The notes under the pieces are model-generated. The model saw only the letters and a program-made list of their open reading frames with translations. It made no database searches and was not told where the DNA came from. Made by a program: the position numbers and the translations under genes. Source: Neopestalotiopsis rosae (Eukaryota > Ascomycota > Sordariomycetes > Amphisphaeriales > Sporocadaceae). From it: a DNA stretch of 64,000 bases. This document shows, one piece after another, positions 23,146 to 35,323 of this stretch (the first letter of the stretch is position 1; the number at the start of each line of letters is the position of its first letter). Location: assembly GCA_023078685.1 (NCBI GenBank), contig JALGAS010000006.1, positions 2,232,001 to 2,296,000 of the forward strand. The letters are read 5' to 3'.

Positions 23146-26100
23146 GTACGACACGTAACGCACATAGAGTCATGTGATTTTTACATACAAAGATGTAGAT
23201 TTTGTTGTATATGTAATATGGTGTTTTTGATTTCTGTCTACATTTCCTAAAACTCATGTAATTGTTGAGCGAGCCTGTAATACTATGTTTCGTCCGAACT
23301 AGGACTGAATAGGTAGAGAAACAAAGATTGCTTGGAATTCCCGACATCGTGACTGAAGGGGGATTCTCTGGGTGCCTCTCAAGAAGTCTACGTGAGCGGA
23401 ACCTCTCACTGTCCTAGTGATCATGTTATCCAACGTCCATGTACGCCAAGAAGGAAAGTGAACAAGAAGACATCATCATGCGCGCCTGATCACGATGTTC
23501 CATGCCCAGGTACGATCTGAAAGAAAAATGCTCCGGCTTGGCCGGAGACGTTTTCGAAAGCCACAGCATAAGACTATCGAGGGTGGAATTTCTTTGCACC
23601 ACCCAGCCAGCCACCGAGCGGGCCGAAAAGCTCGTGAAAAGGATCCTTGAAAAACGAGATATCTCCCCACAAGATGTTATTTTTGGAAACGTCGCGTGTT
23701 TTTTCTCCTGGCGTGCCGCCTCAAGGGGTCAACAAGCAGCGATGATGGTTTCAATGACATATGACGTTGACGCCCGTTTTTATCTTTCTGACATGTCTCT
23801 GACAACACGTCCATCCTTGAACGAAGACGGTCGCATATTACGAGCTGTAGGGCAATCTCGACAATTGGACACTGTGTGCATGATGGCGCGCGAAGCCATC
23901 TCTAAACCACGAGGCGGCTCGTTTTTCTCAACCAAGCAGCCCCTTGCAGCTTGCCTTTTGAAGAAAATCTCGTAAAACGACTCATTCTCTCAAAAAGTCT
24001 TGACCCACTAATTCTGCCATCAATATGTAAATGACATTTCTAAGCAGCAGCAACTCGTTCCTGACATATGTCCAAGTATACGAGTCTGCATACATGCCCT
24101 GCCTTCAAATCTCGCGTATAGTTATCAGAAAGGGGTCTTGTCTTCGGCTTTACCTCCCGAAACTCCGATAGTACGGATTTATCAGCCGGCAAGAGTTGCT
24201 CAAATAGCGTTTTCAACATGTCCAGTCCAAAGAGTCCACGCATATGTATGCTGGATTCTTTCCAACGTTTAGGTTACTAGATCAGGACCACATGTAAATT
24301 TTTCCTTATCTGATTGGTCGTGATACGAGATAACTTCAAGAGTCTGCAGTGTCGATTCTTGCATTTTTGTGTATGTCTGCCATTTCATTCTCATTTTGGG
24401 TTTGCTGGAAGTATCAAAAGCAAAACGATCACAATGAGTAGCAAGACATATACTATAAACGCGAAAGTAAAATGCTCCAGCAAAAGGTCTGTCCAAATTC
24501 TATACCTACCCTGGCTTAATATCAGCCGGCATAAAAAATCTGATGCGTAGATTGGCGAGCACTATCCGGCACTTGGTTCCGGAAAAGCAGTGCTCAGGTG
24601 ACGTGACTGATGCGCGGCATTAGCCTTCAAAACTTGCCCTGGGCATACTTGTTGTCTTTGCTTGCTGACGACAAAGAATTCCCCAGAAGGGCTGAGCTGT
24701 CTTCTCCAGAGGGCTGAATACAAATGTACGTTTGAGAAGTCAAAATGTTCAGCTCCTTTGAGACAAGAGCCTCAAGTCACCTGTTGTCGAGTGGATTCCT
24801 ACCTCACCAGAGACCAGGCATACCCGGCTCTTTCAACTGTCGCTGCAGGACCCTTGGCTGGGATGTCCCGGTTGGCACCGTAGAAGGCGTTTTAGTTGTC
24901 ACTTACACCACGTGCTATATGATTGTATAGTAGACGCTGCTGTAGGTGAGCTGGATCTCTAGACCCTGGCACTGAATTGCGTTGAATGCCACTCTACCCA
25001 TCAGAAGAACAAGTTGCGTACTTTTGCTGGCTACAGTGTAGGAATCATTGAAGATAGTCAACTCAAAAGCCACCAGTTGATGGAATACGAGAGATCAACT
25101 GATATAGCGAGCGAACGCAGCTGGTGAGTCAGCTTGCAGTAGCCGTCATAGACGTGACTATGTATAGCTTGCGCCTAGAGACTGCATGTCCAACATCTGC
25201 GCAGGAACATCGTTTCCAGTGGCTAATAAACCTTCAGGTGAACAATGACAATTCCGTGCCTGCGAAGCAACGCGTCTATTTTCCCCTTCTGGACACGACT
25301 GTGGGTGGCATGCAGAATCGCAGCATAGATAGATCCTTAAGGACCGGGATGAGACCAGCATACCTGGGCAGGCAATGCGAGATTCAAAACGTGGTGAACG
25401 GCGTGGACGAGAGGGCCTGCGGAAGCATTGAAAGATGCATCATTCCCACATATTTGGCCGTGATTTATTGAGCGTCTGCAGTTCGTATGATCTTGCATGC
25501 GCCGACCACGCGCTCACTGGATGCAACACTCACCCTTGCTGAGACTCTTTGCTTCTGCAGAGCTGGCCAAGGTTCTATTGAACTTAGGCACAAAAGGTCA
25601 CACCGGGGTCGTAGGGGGTTGACATAACCGTGATACGCTGGCCAGGGCGAACTTCCAATGGCGATAAGCCATTTTTTATGCGAAAGCTTGGCTCGTCCCC
25701 AATGCTGCCTCTATGCTGTGGTAGACCAAAAAGTCTGCAGCAGCAGCGGTGCATTCGGATGTGAGGTTCACGTCGCACAATGCTCTTATCCGTTCAGCTA
25801 GCGATGTTCAACGTCGATTGTTGCTAATTTGAGATGAGCAAGAATGCTTCTGTCGTCAGTGATGAGCTCGTCATGATGGATGATAGGCTTCGTTTCTACA
25901 CCGCTCCTTGCTGACAGTATGCAAAGATTTTGACTGTGGTCGTTTACGATACTGTTCTTGACCATCAGCTCGACTCGCCAGGGTCATTTGAATAGGTGTG
26001 AAGAGATACGAACGAATCCCCGATGATGCACGCCTTCATAACGCAATCAACCACGTCATGAGAGACAAGTCATCATGATGATGTACTGATTCTTCAGCAT

Positions 26101-27943
26101 GTCAGGCGCCTAGTTGTGGGCCGCGATGAGGAGGATTGCTGTGCGATGAGGCTCTCAAGACCCCTGATCCATAACCCTGAAGATGAGCCCAAGGATGAGA
26201 CCAGGGATATCTATGCACGTAATGTGGCAGGAGATGAGTGGCACCCAAGTCGGCAGGAGGATGAACGATCTGGGGCATGATATATCGGCGTCAAGGAGAC
26301 ATACCATACACTTGCCAATGCTGTCGCACAAGCGCCGAATTCAGGCCATAATTCAAAATTGCCATGAACTGATGGCGATACGGCTACGTGCAGTTTATCA
26401 TTCTGCAACTATGCCGATCTATGTGAATCTCATGAGGAGCGGCTTCATATTAAAATGGTCGCCGACCTCCAGCTTCTCTTGCATATGCCGGTATGCACGT
26501 TGCCCTGAACTCACCTACCTGCATCGATGTTCCCCAGGTACACACATACCATACATAAAGGGCATCTCGGGTAAGGCAGGTACAGGTCGATCAGCGCGGC
26601 CGAGCAGCAAGGATGATCCAAAGAACCAGGGCAATGACGGGCAACAAGGCCATTGTCTCCCAATTCGTATACTGTAGGTACAGTAGTCCATAATTCAAAG
26701 GAAGTGCCGGCGCTTGCGGAAATGAATGCCAGCCTATAGTGAGTATAGTCGAGAATAGCACATGCTTTGCAGTCATGTTGACCAACGGCTTTGTGAGGAG
26801 TTCAACGGCCCTCGGAGGGCTCAGAACCACGCAAAGTACACCAAAAGACGACTTGATCGCAACTTGGCAGCAATAAGTAGCAGCGTCGCACAAGATGGAA
26901 ATCAAGGAACAACTTCTGTGGTGGACAAAGGTACCACAAAGTAAAGCGGCCGGAACCTCGGCTACGAGGTATCCGAGGATCACGTAGTGTCATAATTGGT
27001 AGTTGGCAGAGGGTGTGTGCTTTGCTATTGGGAGGATACAGAAGCACAAGCACATGAAGGTCGGCATTGGGCCGCAATAATGCAAGATGAGCGACCTGGC
27101 AGACATTGAAAGCAATTACGATACGGAAGACTGAAAGAAAGCGGTGATGCAATGCAAGTAGTCTGCAATATGTCGCGTCTCCCGGGCGATGGCATTTTGA
27201 CAGTCGAGCTTAATGGGCTGTTTCCAGGAGGGAAGTTGCTTCGTATAGGCGATCTGCTGCTACGGAGTATACAAGCTGCTGTCCAAGTCCGAACACGGCG
27301 TCGGAAGCAGACCCTAGAGAGTATGGCTGGATAGCTGTAGCGAATGGAGGCAAAAGAAACAGGGAGTAGGCAGGACTGCCGAGACATGGTGCAAAGAAAA
27401 GATTGAGGCGTCGTCCCTGGACCAGACAGCCGGGTCGCAAGCCATGTATGTCTCTTTCAATTCTTGTGCCTGGTGAGAAAGAGGCAAAGAGACGGGCGGG
27501 TGTGCGGTTCGAGGTCATCTCGTCCTTCCGTGCCTCGTGGGCTCTGGGCTGCAGTCGAGCTGAGATCCCATCAAAGACACATGGCGAAGAGTTTCAAACC
27601 CTGACGCCGTTGCCCAAGAGAGACGGCACGGAGGATATATTTGTTATGATGTTCTGTAGACTGTACCTACACCATTTACCTAATGTAGGCTGATCTGACG
27701 GTTTGGTGATAGCTGACCAGAGACCTCTCGGTTGGAATTATGGGAAATACAAAAGGATAAAACAAAGATTGTACTGTATAATTAACCTCAAGCCACGGTT
27801 TGACTCTGGTAGGGGCACGCCGTATTACACGGGAGCATAGTATAATGTACAGAGTAGGCACATATGCAGCTGGATTGTCGATTTGTTATTCAAGTGATCG
27901 TCTCTCTACTAGGCTCACGTCCACTGTCAATGTAAGGAGAACT

Positions 27944-27961
27944 GGAGGAGGAGGAGGAGGA
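27944..27961. repeat. (GGA)6 microsatellite
   Basis: Six perfect GGA units are seen directly in the intergenic region upstream of the AcuK-like gene. The complementary strand reads (TCC)6. Confidence 0.9.
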
Positions 27962-28463
27962 ATGATCATCATGGAGCTCCAGCTTTTGCACTCCTTCTTG
28001 CCTTTCCTTCCTCTCCCACATTTCGGCTTTCGCATCCGCGGCGCAGGTCCAACCAAAGAAAAAACCCCGCAGTGTCTCGGCTCAGCGGCCAGCGCCCAAT
28101 TGCCAATCCCCCAACTTTTTGCACGCACTCGAATAGAAGAAGAGGGAAGCGAAAAAAAAGCAAAGCCCCGGCTCTTGATTGGCTCAATTAGGCCCTCGAC
28201 GCCGTCTCTCGGTCTAGACTGGGGCAGTGTTCAGCGGTCCGCTCACTACAGCTCCAGTGCTGTCGCTGCTGACTACCTTACCTGAACCTTCAATACATGC
28301 ACTCTACTCTCACTCACCTTGACGACACCTTCAGCTCCTTGCGTCGTGTCGCGTTGCTTCTTGAGGTGACACTGCTGCGGACTGTACTTTTGTGCATCGC
28401 TTGCATCCAGGAGCTAGCTTCTCTTTCTGCGCAGACGAACGCGCTTGCTTTGCGCCAGCCGGA

Positions 28464-28484
28464 CAGCCAGCCAGCCAGCCAGCC
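28464..28484. repeat. (CAGC)5 tetranucleotide repeat
   Basis: Five perfect CAGC units plus one base, about 1.25 kb upstream of the AcuK-like start codon, probably inside its promoter or leader. Confidence 0.9.
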
Positions 28485-29734
28485 ATTAACGTCCATCATC
28501 AGCTTCTTTCGCTCGAGTGCTGCTGCATAATCCGCTCTCGCCCAGTCGCGTGCCCCGGTCTGGTCTTCACGCCTGTACACCCTCCCGTCCCTCCAACCCA
28601 ACGACTCTCTTCGGTGCGAGCCGTAGTCGACAAGGCTCGAGGAATAGGGGCATGGCGGTTGCGATTGTCGTCAAGGAAGAGACAGAATAGGAAATGCAAG
28701 CCGTCTGAGAGGGGAGTCAGCGCGATCTCGCAACAATCTCTTCCACCTATCCAGTGCTCTCGATATCAGTCTCGTCTGTATGATCAAGGCCACGAGCGCC
28801 TGATACCGATGCGAACAGGCTCAGAAGTTGCGGGTAGCTGCAGCAGCATCGACCATCCCGCCTACCATCCTAGCCAGACACCCCAGTGCCTTATCCGCCG
28901 ACGCGTGACTCCGTGAGCATAGCTCTTGTCTAGGTAAACCGTACCTGTAAGGCTACGTCAAGCACAAGAAGATCAATTCTGTAGTAGTAGTATATACAGG
29001 TTCCCTCCGGGGGCGGATAGAACCGTCCGCTCATCCTAGCGGCCATCCTGCCTGGGTAGCACAAGAGGCGCCACACCCACACGGATACGCAGTCCATTGC
29101 GACAGTACTGGACCAAATACCGGAATACGAGAGCGCCTTCTACTGCCGCCGCTTTTGTGCAATACTCTGGAACACGTTCCCTTGGGAAATATTGCCTTCC
29201 AGAGGCAGCCGGGGTCCATTGTACTGCACGAGCACCACCGCGCATTTCCCTCCGCATCGGGGTCCATCGTGCTGGGCGCTTGACTTGCCGCTGTATCTCT
29301 CTTGTCGTTCTGGAGTCATTCTTGCCCATAAGCTGGCCTGGAGATACACAAGGAACACAAGCCGCGAGCAATTAACCTTATTGGCCTGCATACGTCTGAA
29401 CATCTGCTGTCACTGGTCCACGACGCAAGCTCGAGGTCAGCCCCCAGTGTGGAGCCAAACGGCGGTGGAAGCATCAGTGTAGGGGGTTCCAGCACGTTGG
29501 GAAGGGGCCTGTTGTCAGCTCCCAGGATTGTTCGTGTGAGAATAGCTGGCCCGGTATCGAGCCGCACTACCCTGACCCTGACGGTGACACTCTTGCACGA
29601 ATTCGCAAGCAATTCCTCGTCAAGGATTATCTGTCTGCCAAGCTGCGTGTAGGCTGGGGGGTATCTGCACTCTCCGTGCGAGATCGTTTTCCAAGGACAG
29701 TCTGTCGAACGTGATTATATAAAACTAAGACAAG

Positions 29735-32031
29735 ATGCCGGACAACGTTGAGGCCAACGGGGCAGAAGTCTCAGATGCAATGTCTGAGAACGAGCACGAG
29801 TACGACGAATCTGATCACCATATAAAAGAAGACGAAGACGAAAGTATGGCCGAGCAACATACATCTCCAGAGCCCGGAGTATCCGGCGAGGTGAAGAAGA
29901 AGTATGATCCGAAGGACCCTCATCGGCCAAGGAGAAAGAAGGCTAGACGGGCGTGTTATGCCTGTCAGCGAGCACATCTTACATGTGGTAAGTCAATATT
30001 ATTAGGTGGAATGGGTATGCCCTTGCATGCCGTAGTTTCCTATTATCGAGATGCCTTCCTCGGACAGCCATCGAGAACTGACATATCATAATTGCGATTC
30101 GGGAAGTCCATTGTCTAGCGTGTGGCTAACACTGAAGCAGGAGACGAAAGACCTTGCCAAAGATGTATCAAGCGTGGGTTGGCCGATGCCTGTCAAGATG
30201 GTGTGCGCAAAAAGGCCAAATACCTCCACGATGCGCCTCCGGAGGCCTTGAGACCGGTGCTTGGGCCGACTTATAACCCAAATATGGTATCAAAGTCCGC
30301 CAACGGTAGACATCCATCCAACGCCACCTCTGCATCAGATGCATCGGCCTTCTATCCACAAACGACAAATTCTCAGACCTATCCCTTGTTTACGGGCGGC
30401 CAGCCTCAGGTATCCATGCCTGATAATCTCTTCGCGCAGCCTTCTCCCGTCTCTCCATCTTTCCAACAACAACAGCAACAACAGAATGCTCAGCGAAATC
30501 AACAGATGGGTAATATGCAGATGCCAACTCCGTCATCCAGCGAGCTAAGCTACCCAAATGCTCTCTTTGATCCAAGCAACCCAGCCATCTTCAATTTCGA
30601 TCTCGAAGGACTACAGTTTGGCAGCCACTACGGTGCCATGGAGTTCGGCATACTGGGCCAAATGTCCTCCGGGGCAGCTGAGACGCCACCGAGAGATGCG
30701 TCGATTTCACAACAGGGTAATTCCGAGGTCAACTACAATGGCGGTCAGATGTATCCAAATGGGCTCAACAACTACAACCAGCTATATGATGGTATGATTG
30801 AGAATTACATGAATTCCGATCAGAACAATGGAGCCAACAATCTGTATGCGCAAGGCAACCTTCAACATGGCTTGCCCCACGCATATGCCATTGCGGCAGC
30901 TGGCCCGACTCCTAGTAGTCTTGCAAGTCCAGGAACTGATCATAACTCGAGCCCACAACCTACAAACCTCACCTTTGACGGCTCTCCAAGTACCGGGAAC
31001 TTTACACCCGTCAACTCGCAAGCCATGGCTGGACCGCCAAAGTCAAGGACCAAAACGCCGGCCAATGCAAACGCCAAGTTGTTTGGACCGCAATCTATAC
31101 TGACCAAGCGTCAACGCGATCCATCGGCTATATACGAAAATGTCAAAGAGCCTTACCAGTACCTCACTGGCTTTCACAACCTGATTGCACTCGTCAAGAG
31201 GCGTTTCTCTAGTGCCAAGACGACGCGAATTGCCATGTCACTCGCCAGCATTCGACCTTCATTCATCAGCTGCACAAGAAACCTCAACCGGCAAGATCTT
31301 ATCTTCATGGAGAAATGCCTACAACGGACGCTTTTTGAATATGAGGACTTCATGGGACACTGTTCGGCACCCACTGTCGTATGCCGTCGTACAGGCGAAG
31401 TCGCTGCCGTCAACAAGGAATTCGTAGCCTTGACTGGATGGACAAAGGATGTATTACTGGGGAAGCAGCCTAATCTCAATGTCAACTCGGGCGACACGTC
31501 TGGTTCCGCGAGTGGTGCCAATACCGGAAAGGGTGGACTGACTACTCCTCAATTGAAGGCCATGGAGCCTGTGAAGACGACAGGCGATAAACCACAACCT
31601 GTCTTCATTGCTGAGCTCATGGACGACGATAGTGTTATCCAGTTCTACGAAGACTTTGCTCAACTAGCCTTTGGAGACAGCAGAGGCCATGTCACTCGCA
31701 AGTGTCGACTTCTCAAGTACCGAACCAAGGAGATTATGGAGTCGCTCAATAATGAAGAGTCTCCACCGCAGAAGGATCCACGCCACAGCATCTTGAGTAG
31801 CAGGGTTACTCGAATCGATGGTGAGCATGGCATTTCGAAGATCGAGAAAGACGGCAAGATGGATTGTAGTTATACATGGACGATCAAAAGAGACGTATTT
31901 GATATCCCCATGTTAATCGTCATCAACGTAAGTCTACTACCATTGACGCTCCACACAGGAAGCTTTGGGACTAACACGTCAAACAGTTCTTACCTTGCTA
32001 CTACCGAAACCAAGATCAACTTGCCATCTAG
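29735..32031 (+). CDS. acuK: Zn(II)2Cys6 activator of gluconeogenesis (AcuK/ERT1 family)
   Basis: Three exons, 29735-29987, 30141-31927 and 31987-32031; introns GTAAGT...GCAG and GTAAGT...ACAG. The first intron splits the zinc cluster, and joining it gives [12 protein letters not shown]. About 694 residues. The Zn2Cys6 cluster spans about residues 74-101 ([11 protein letters not shown], then [13 protein letters not shown]), preceded by a basic RPRRKKARR and followed by [13 protein letters not shown], the hallmark of the AcuK/AcuM/ERT1 group. A long Gln/Asn/Ser-rich middle leads to the C-terminal PAS-like region ([23 protein letters not shown]). The tiny third exon encodes [14 protein letters not shown], the conserved family end. 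It should be a nuclear activator of gluconeogenic genes (PEP carboxykinase, fructose-1,6-bisphosphatase). AcuK versus its partner AcuM was judged from recall of the family, so the symbol is slightly uncertain. Confidence 0.92.
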
Positions 32032-32502
32032 ATGTTTGGCGAGGTGATGTCTTCTCAATACTTTGTGGCTTCATATGGTCCATTTGGAATAAAAGGCAAT
32101 GGGCACGGACGGCGTTTGTAGGTCAAACTCGAAACGTAAACCTTTTCTTCCAGCAAGAAAGGCGAGCTATTCATGATTGCATTTTTATGGTTGGGCAATT
32201 ATAAAGCCCTTGTGGCATGGGATCACGTTATATATACCCAGTTGGTTTTTTATCAAGCTTATAGATTTTCAAAATAATTTGTTCTTACTCTCGGCAGTTG
32301 CTCGATGTGAAGAAGATCAAAAACCACTTCCCTCGTGACTTTCATTTCTCTTTCACCTTGTCTATGTCTAAACCAAAAGAACGCCCATCTGCTTTATGCA
32401 AAATCTCCAAAGTGCGACGAGCTGCCTACACGCTATGGCATTCATCGTGGAATATTTCTCTGATAGTTTTCTCCCCCCAAGGACGGTTCAAAACTCTATT
32501 CT
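32032..32502. other. Convergent 3' flank between acuK-like and riboflavin kinase genes
   Basis: About 470 bp shared by the two converging 3' ends. AT-rich, with several AATAAA-like words; both polyadenylation sites should lie here. No gene. Confidence 0.5.
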
Positions 32503-33145
32503 TCATGCTGCTCTGACGAGCCAGGTACCATCTAGTGTACCTTTGCCAGCCCCCACGACGCCCTCCTTGGGCGTCCACGCCTCGCGGCTCAAGCTCTGGC
32601 GGGCGACGTCGCAGTCGATATTGATGTCCTCGATCAGGGCCTCGAGGCCGTTGTAGTCCTTCTCCTCGCGGATGAAGCCGAGGATGAGCAGGCGCATGGG
32701 CACGTCGTAAAAGTCCTGGGCGAACTTGTGCAGGACGTGCACCTCGGCGGACCGCACCGTGTTCTTGTAAAAGGGGTTGTAGCCAATGGACATGACCATG
32801 GGGTAGATTTGAAAGTCGGAGGAGGGGGATGACTCGCGGTCTGGGTGCGAGGCGGGCAGCGCCAGGGAGGCGTAGCCAAAGTAGACGCCCGAGGTCGAGT
32901 CGGCGATCCACGGCGTCTGTTCCGAGTCGACGGGCAGGTTGGCGGTCGGGATGCCGAGCTATATACATAAGGCTCATGGTCAGTTTCACAGGCGGTGGGA
33001 AAGAGGAGAGAGAGCTTCGTTTCTATACCTCTTTCGATCCACGCCCGAATCCTGATATCACGGTGCCTTCCATGCGCAACGGGTAGGGCGACTCGGGGCC
33101 ATTATCTGAGTAGATGACTCTAGGTCTAGCTGTGGTTGCTGCCAT
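32503..33145 (-). CDS. FMN1: Riboflavin kinase
   Basis: Two exons on the minus strand, 33145-33029 and 32958-32503, with a 70-nt GTATAG...ATAG intron in phase 0 joining [17 protein letters not shown]; 190 residues. This joint rebuilds the family's nucleotide-binding [16 protein letters not shown] motif. Further signatures are [23 protein letters not shown] (with the catalytic region Asn/Glu nearby in RSAEVHVL) and [23 protein letters not shown]. It phosphorylates riboflavin to FMN with ATP, the first step to FAD, in the cytosol or mitochondria. The GTATAG donor is slightly off consensus, but the protein alignment leaves little doubt. It converges on the acuK-like gene. Confidence 0.95.
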
Positions 33146-35250
33146 TATTGCGAAGCTGACAGGTTTCTGGGGGTTCGGTGACTATGCGCTCGAGTCTAGG
33201 CTGCAAAGGCAGTATGAAGCAATAGAAACTAGGGTAATAACAAAGCGCTTGAAAACACCTGGACGCCGTGTGTAAATCTTCTGGTGATAGTCTTTCACAG
33301 TGAGAATCGTTCAAGAGGGAAATGAATTACTTCTCAAAAGTAGCGGCGAAACCGTCTGTTCGAGTAATGTAAGGGACCAACACTTTATTATTAAACAATT
33401 GCATGCGACAACGGCGGGGTCGGAGGGGTGCCTGGTAATCAATGGCCTAGCATTCAGGTAGGAGGGGCTTATCTTTTTCTACTGAGTTCCAGGGGTTCGA
33501 TGACGATTTCTCCCTCGCCCGCTGGCCGCTGGCCGCTGGCGGCACACGCAATAAAAAAAAGCGGATCGTCGGAATTGGCTCAGCTTTTAGGCGGGTTTTG
33601 GAACCGATGTGTCGGGTCTCCATAAATGCTTATTTTCTTGGTTGCACATCCATGATCATATGATACTACCCGCCTAGTACTGTTTTCGATATGTTTGTGT
33701 CATTAACAATCGCAAGCCAGCTTCTTCAGAGCTTCGGCGTTCTGTTGCACACCGACCTGTCACTGTAGGATCTCGCCAAAAATAAATAAGTGGTCAAAAT
33801 GAAGATGCCCACTTCTTTACACATCATTCTCACCACCGCCGCTTTGTTAATCTGTTCTCTTCATCTGATTCTGAAGCTACCTGCAGTTCTGTGAGGCTTC
33901 AAAACATATTCATCTTTTATTGCCGAACCAAATTCCTCGCTGCTTTCTTGGTTTGCAACATCCTATAACCCTACTATTCTTGGGGAATTGAAAAGTCCAT
34001 TCTTCAATCTTTGTTGGATTCTATACATTCACGGACTTGTCAACAAAGAATATAGTTTGCCAAATGTCAGATACTTGGATATGTCATTGATCATCTTTGG
34101 ATTTGCTTGAAGGGAGGCCAATATGCATATACATTGTCCCATATATAGACGAATGCTTCGAACAGCAAATATTAATAATATGTTCTGGGGTTTCTGGAGT
34201 CAGAATGGTGCTGACTTGAGTGAATTCTTTGAGCAGGCTTGTCAATTTGTATTCGTTTTTGCGGTCATTTCATCAGGGCTTATTCACCGAGATATAGCTT
34301 TGGTAGTAATCGTCAATATCGTAGCCCATGGGTCAAGCCTCGTGGCTGTGTAGTTCCGGATTGTGAAATTTTATCATGACAAGGTTTTCTTTCCCTGTCA
34401 ATGCATCTTCAGTGTTGTTCCCAATCCGAATAGGAATTGCCATAAATTGGGCACCGAAGCCATCATGGAATGCTTTCTTGTCAAGACAGTTTTGAACAAT
34501 TTCAGCTACGCCCATCTATACAGGTTCGCATATTACGAAGTACGTGATAAAAGCCAGATTTACTACCCGGAATCTTTCCCACGCAACTGGTCTAGGTTCA
34601 CCGCAAGACACACCGCTGGGAAATAACGGGAGCGCGAAGGTATCTACCCTCGTGTGATATATAGGTCGAGAATGACATGACACATGGTATTTATGAGGCA
34701 GTAGCCATTTTCAAGATGGCAACACAAGTACTGCCATGGTCGTGGAGGTGGGCTTTGAGCGACGGAGAGCACCAATGCAAAACTTGATAGAGTGGTCGTT
34801 CTCCCGTTGCGCACCAACTGTAACATCGCATATAGAGAGTTTCTTGAAAGCATATAAGCCGACCACTGGAAAGGAGAATTTGAGTTCCAGGCGCGCCGAG
34901 CCAAGATGACCGTAAGCAGATCACTTTATATTCGACATGTAGTAAAACACAGACCGAGTCTCTATACAAGATCCTCTTGGCGGAGATAGCGGACCACCCA
35001 CCATGAGACAGGTTCAGTCAATGATAAACCAACTCGCAAGATGGAGTTGAATGAAACCAGATATACACCACGCAGGACAAAAGTAAAATGAAGCATTTGT
35101 GAATTGTAAGGTCTTCGCACTGCTGGACATACCAGAGTTGTCAAGATCAGGATCATGGAAAATGCAAAGGTAGGTAGGAGAGATGGAAGTAAAAGAAAAT
35201 GGCAAAAGAAAGGCGAATTTGTTCTGTTGAACAGAACGCATCGGGAATTG
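33146..35250. other. AT-rich intergenic region upstream of riboflavin kinase
   Basis: No protein gene supported. The first part is the riboflavin kinase promoter; 33650-34600 is noticeably AT-rich with short random frames. A tRNA gene follows at 35251. Confidence 0.5.
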
Positions 35251-35323
35251 AGCCCAATGCGGGGGTCGAACCCGCAGCCTTGAGATTAAGAGTCTCACGC
35301 TCTACCGATTGAGCTAACCGGGC
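35251..35323 (-). tRNA. tRNA-Lys (anticodon CTT)
   Basis: A 73-nt gene on the minus strand without an intron. The acceptor stem GCCCGGT pairs with ATTGGGC (two G-T pairs), the D arm contains the A box (TAGCTCAATCGGTAGAGC), the anticodon loop is ACTCTTAAT with stem GAGA/TCTC, and the T arm holds the B box GGTTCGACCC. The anticodon CTT reads AAG lysine codons. A T-run of the complementary strand downstream would end RNA polymerase III transcription. Confidence 0.95.

Larger units (their letters stand above)
23146..29734. other. Long gene-poor region and probable leader of the AcuK-like gene
   Basis: In 6.6 kb no gene could be supported. An open frame of 157 codons at 23502-23975 lacks recognisable motifs and may be chance. 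On the minus strand about 27520-26590 there are hydrophobic frames resembling a broken membrane protein. Simple repeats are (GGA)6 at 27944-27961 and (CAGC)5 at 28464-28483. From about 28250 the sequence turns into pyrimidine-rich, splice-signal-containing DNA that may be a long leader, with upstream ORFs, for the gene at 29735. Confidence 0.4.

Noticed and set aside
23502..23975. 157-codon plus-strand open frame
   Set aside because: No motif, no splice or neighbour support and ordinary composition; most likely chance.
28392..28916. 174-codon plus-strand open frame
   Set aside because: Low-complexity Pro/Ser/Arg composition and position in a probable leader; no protein features.
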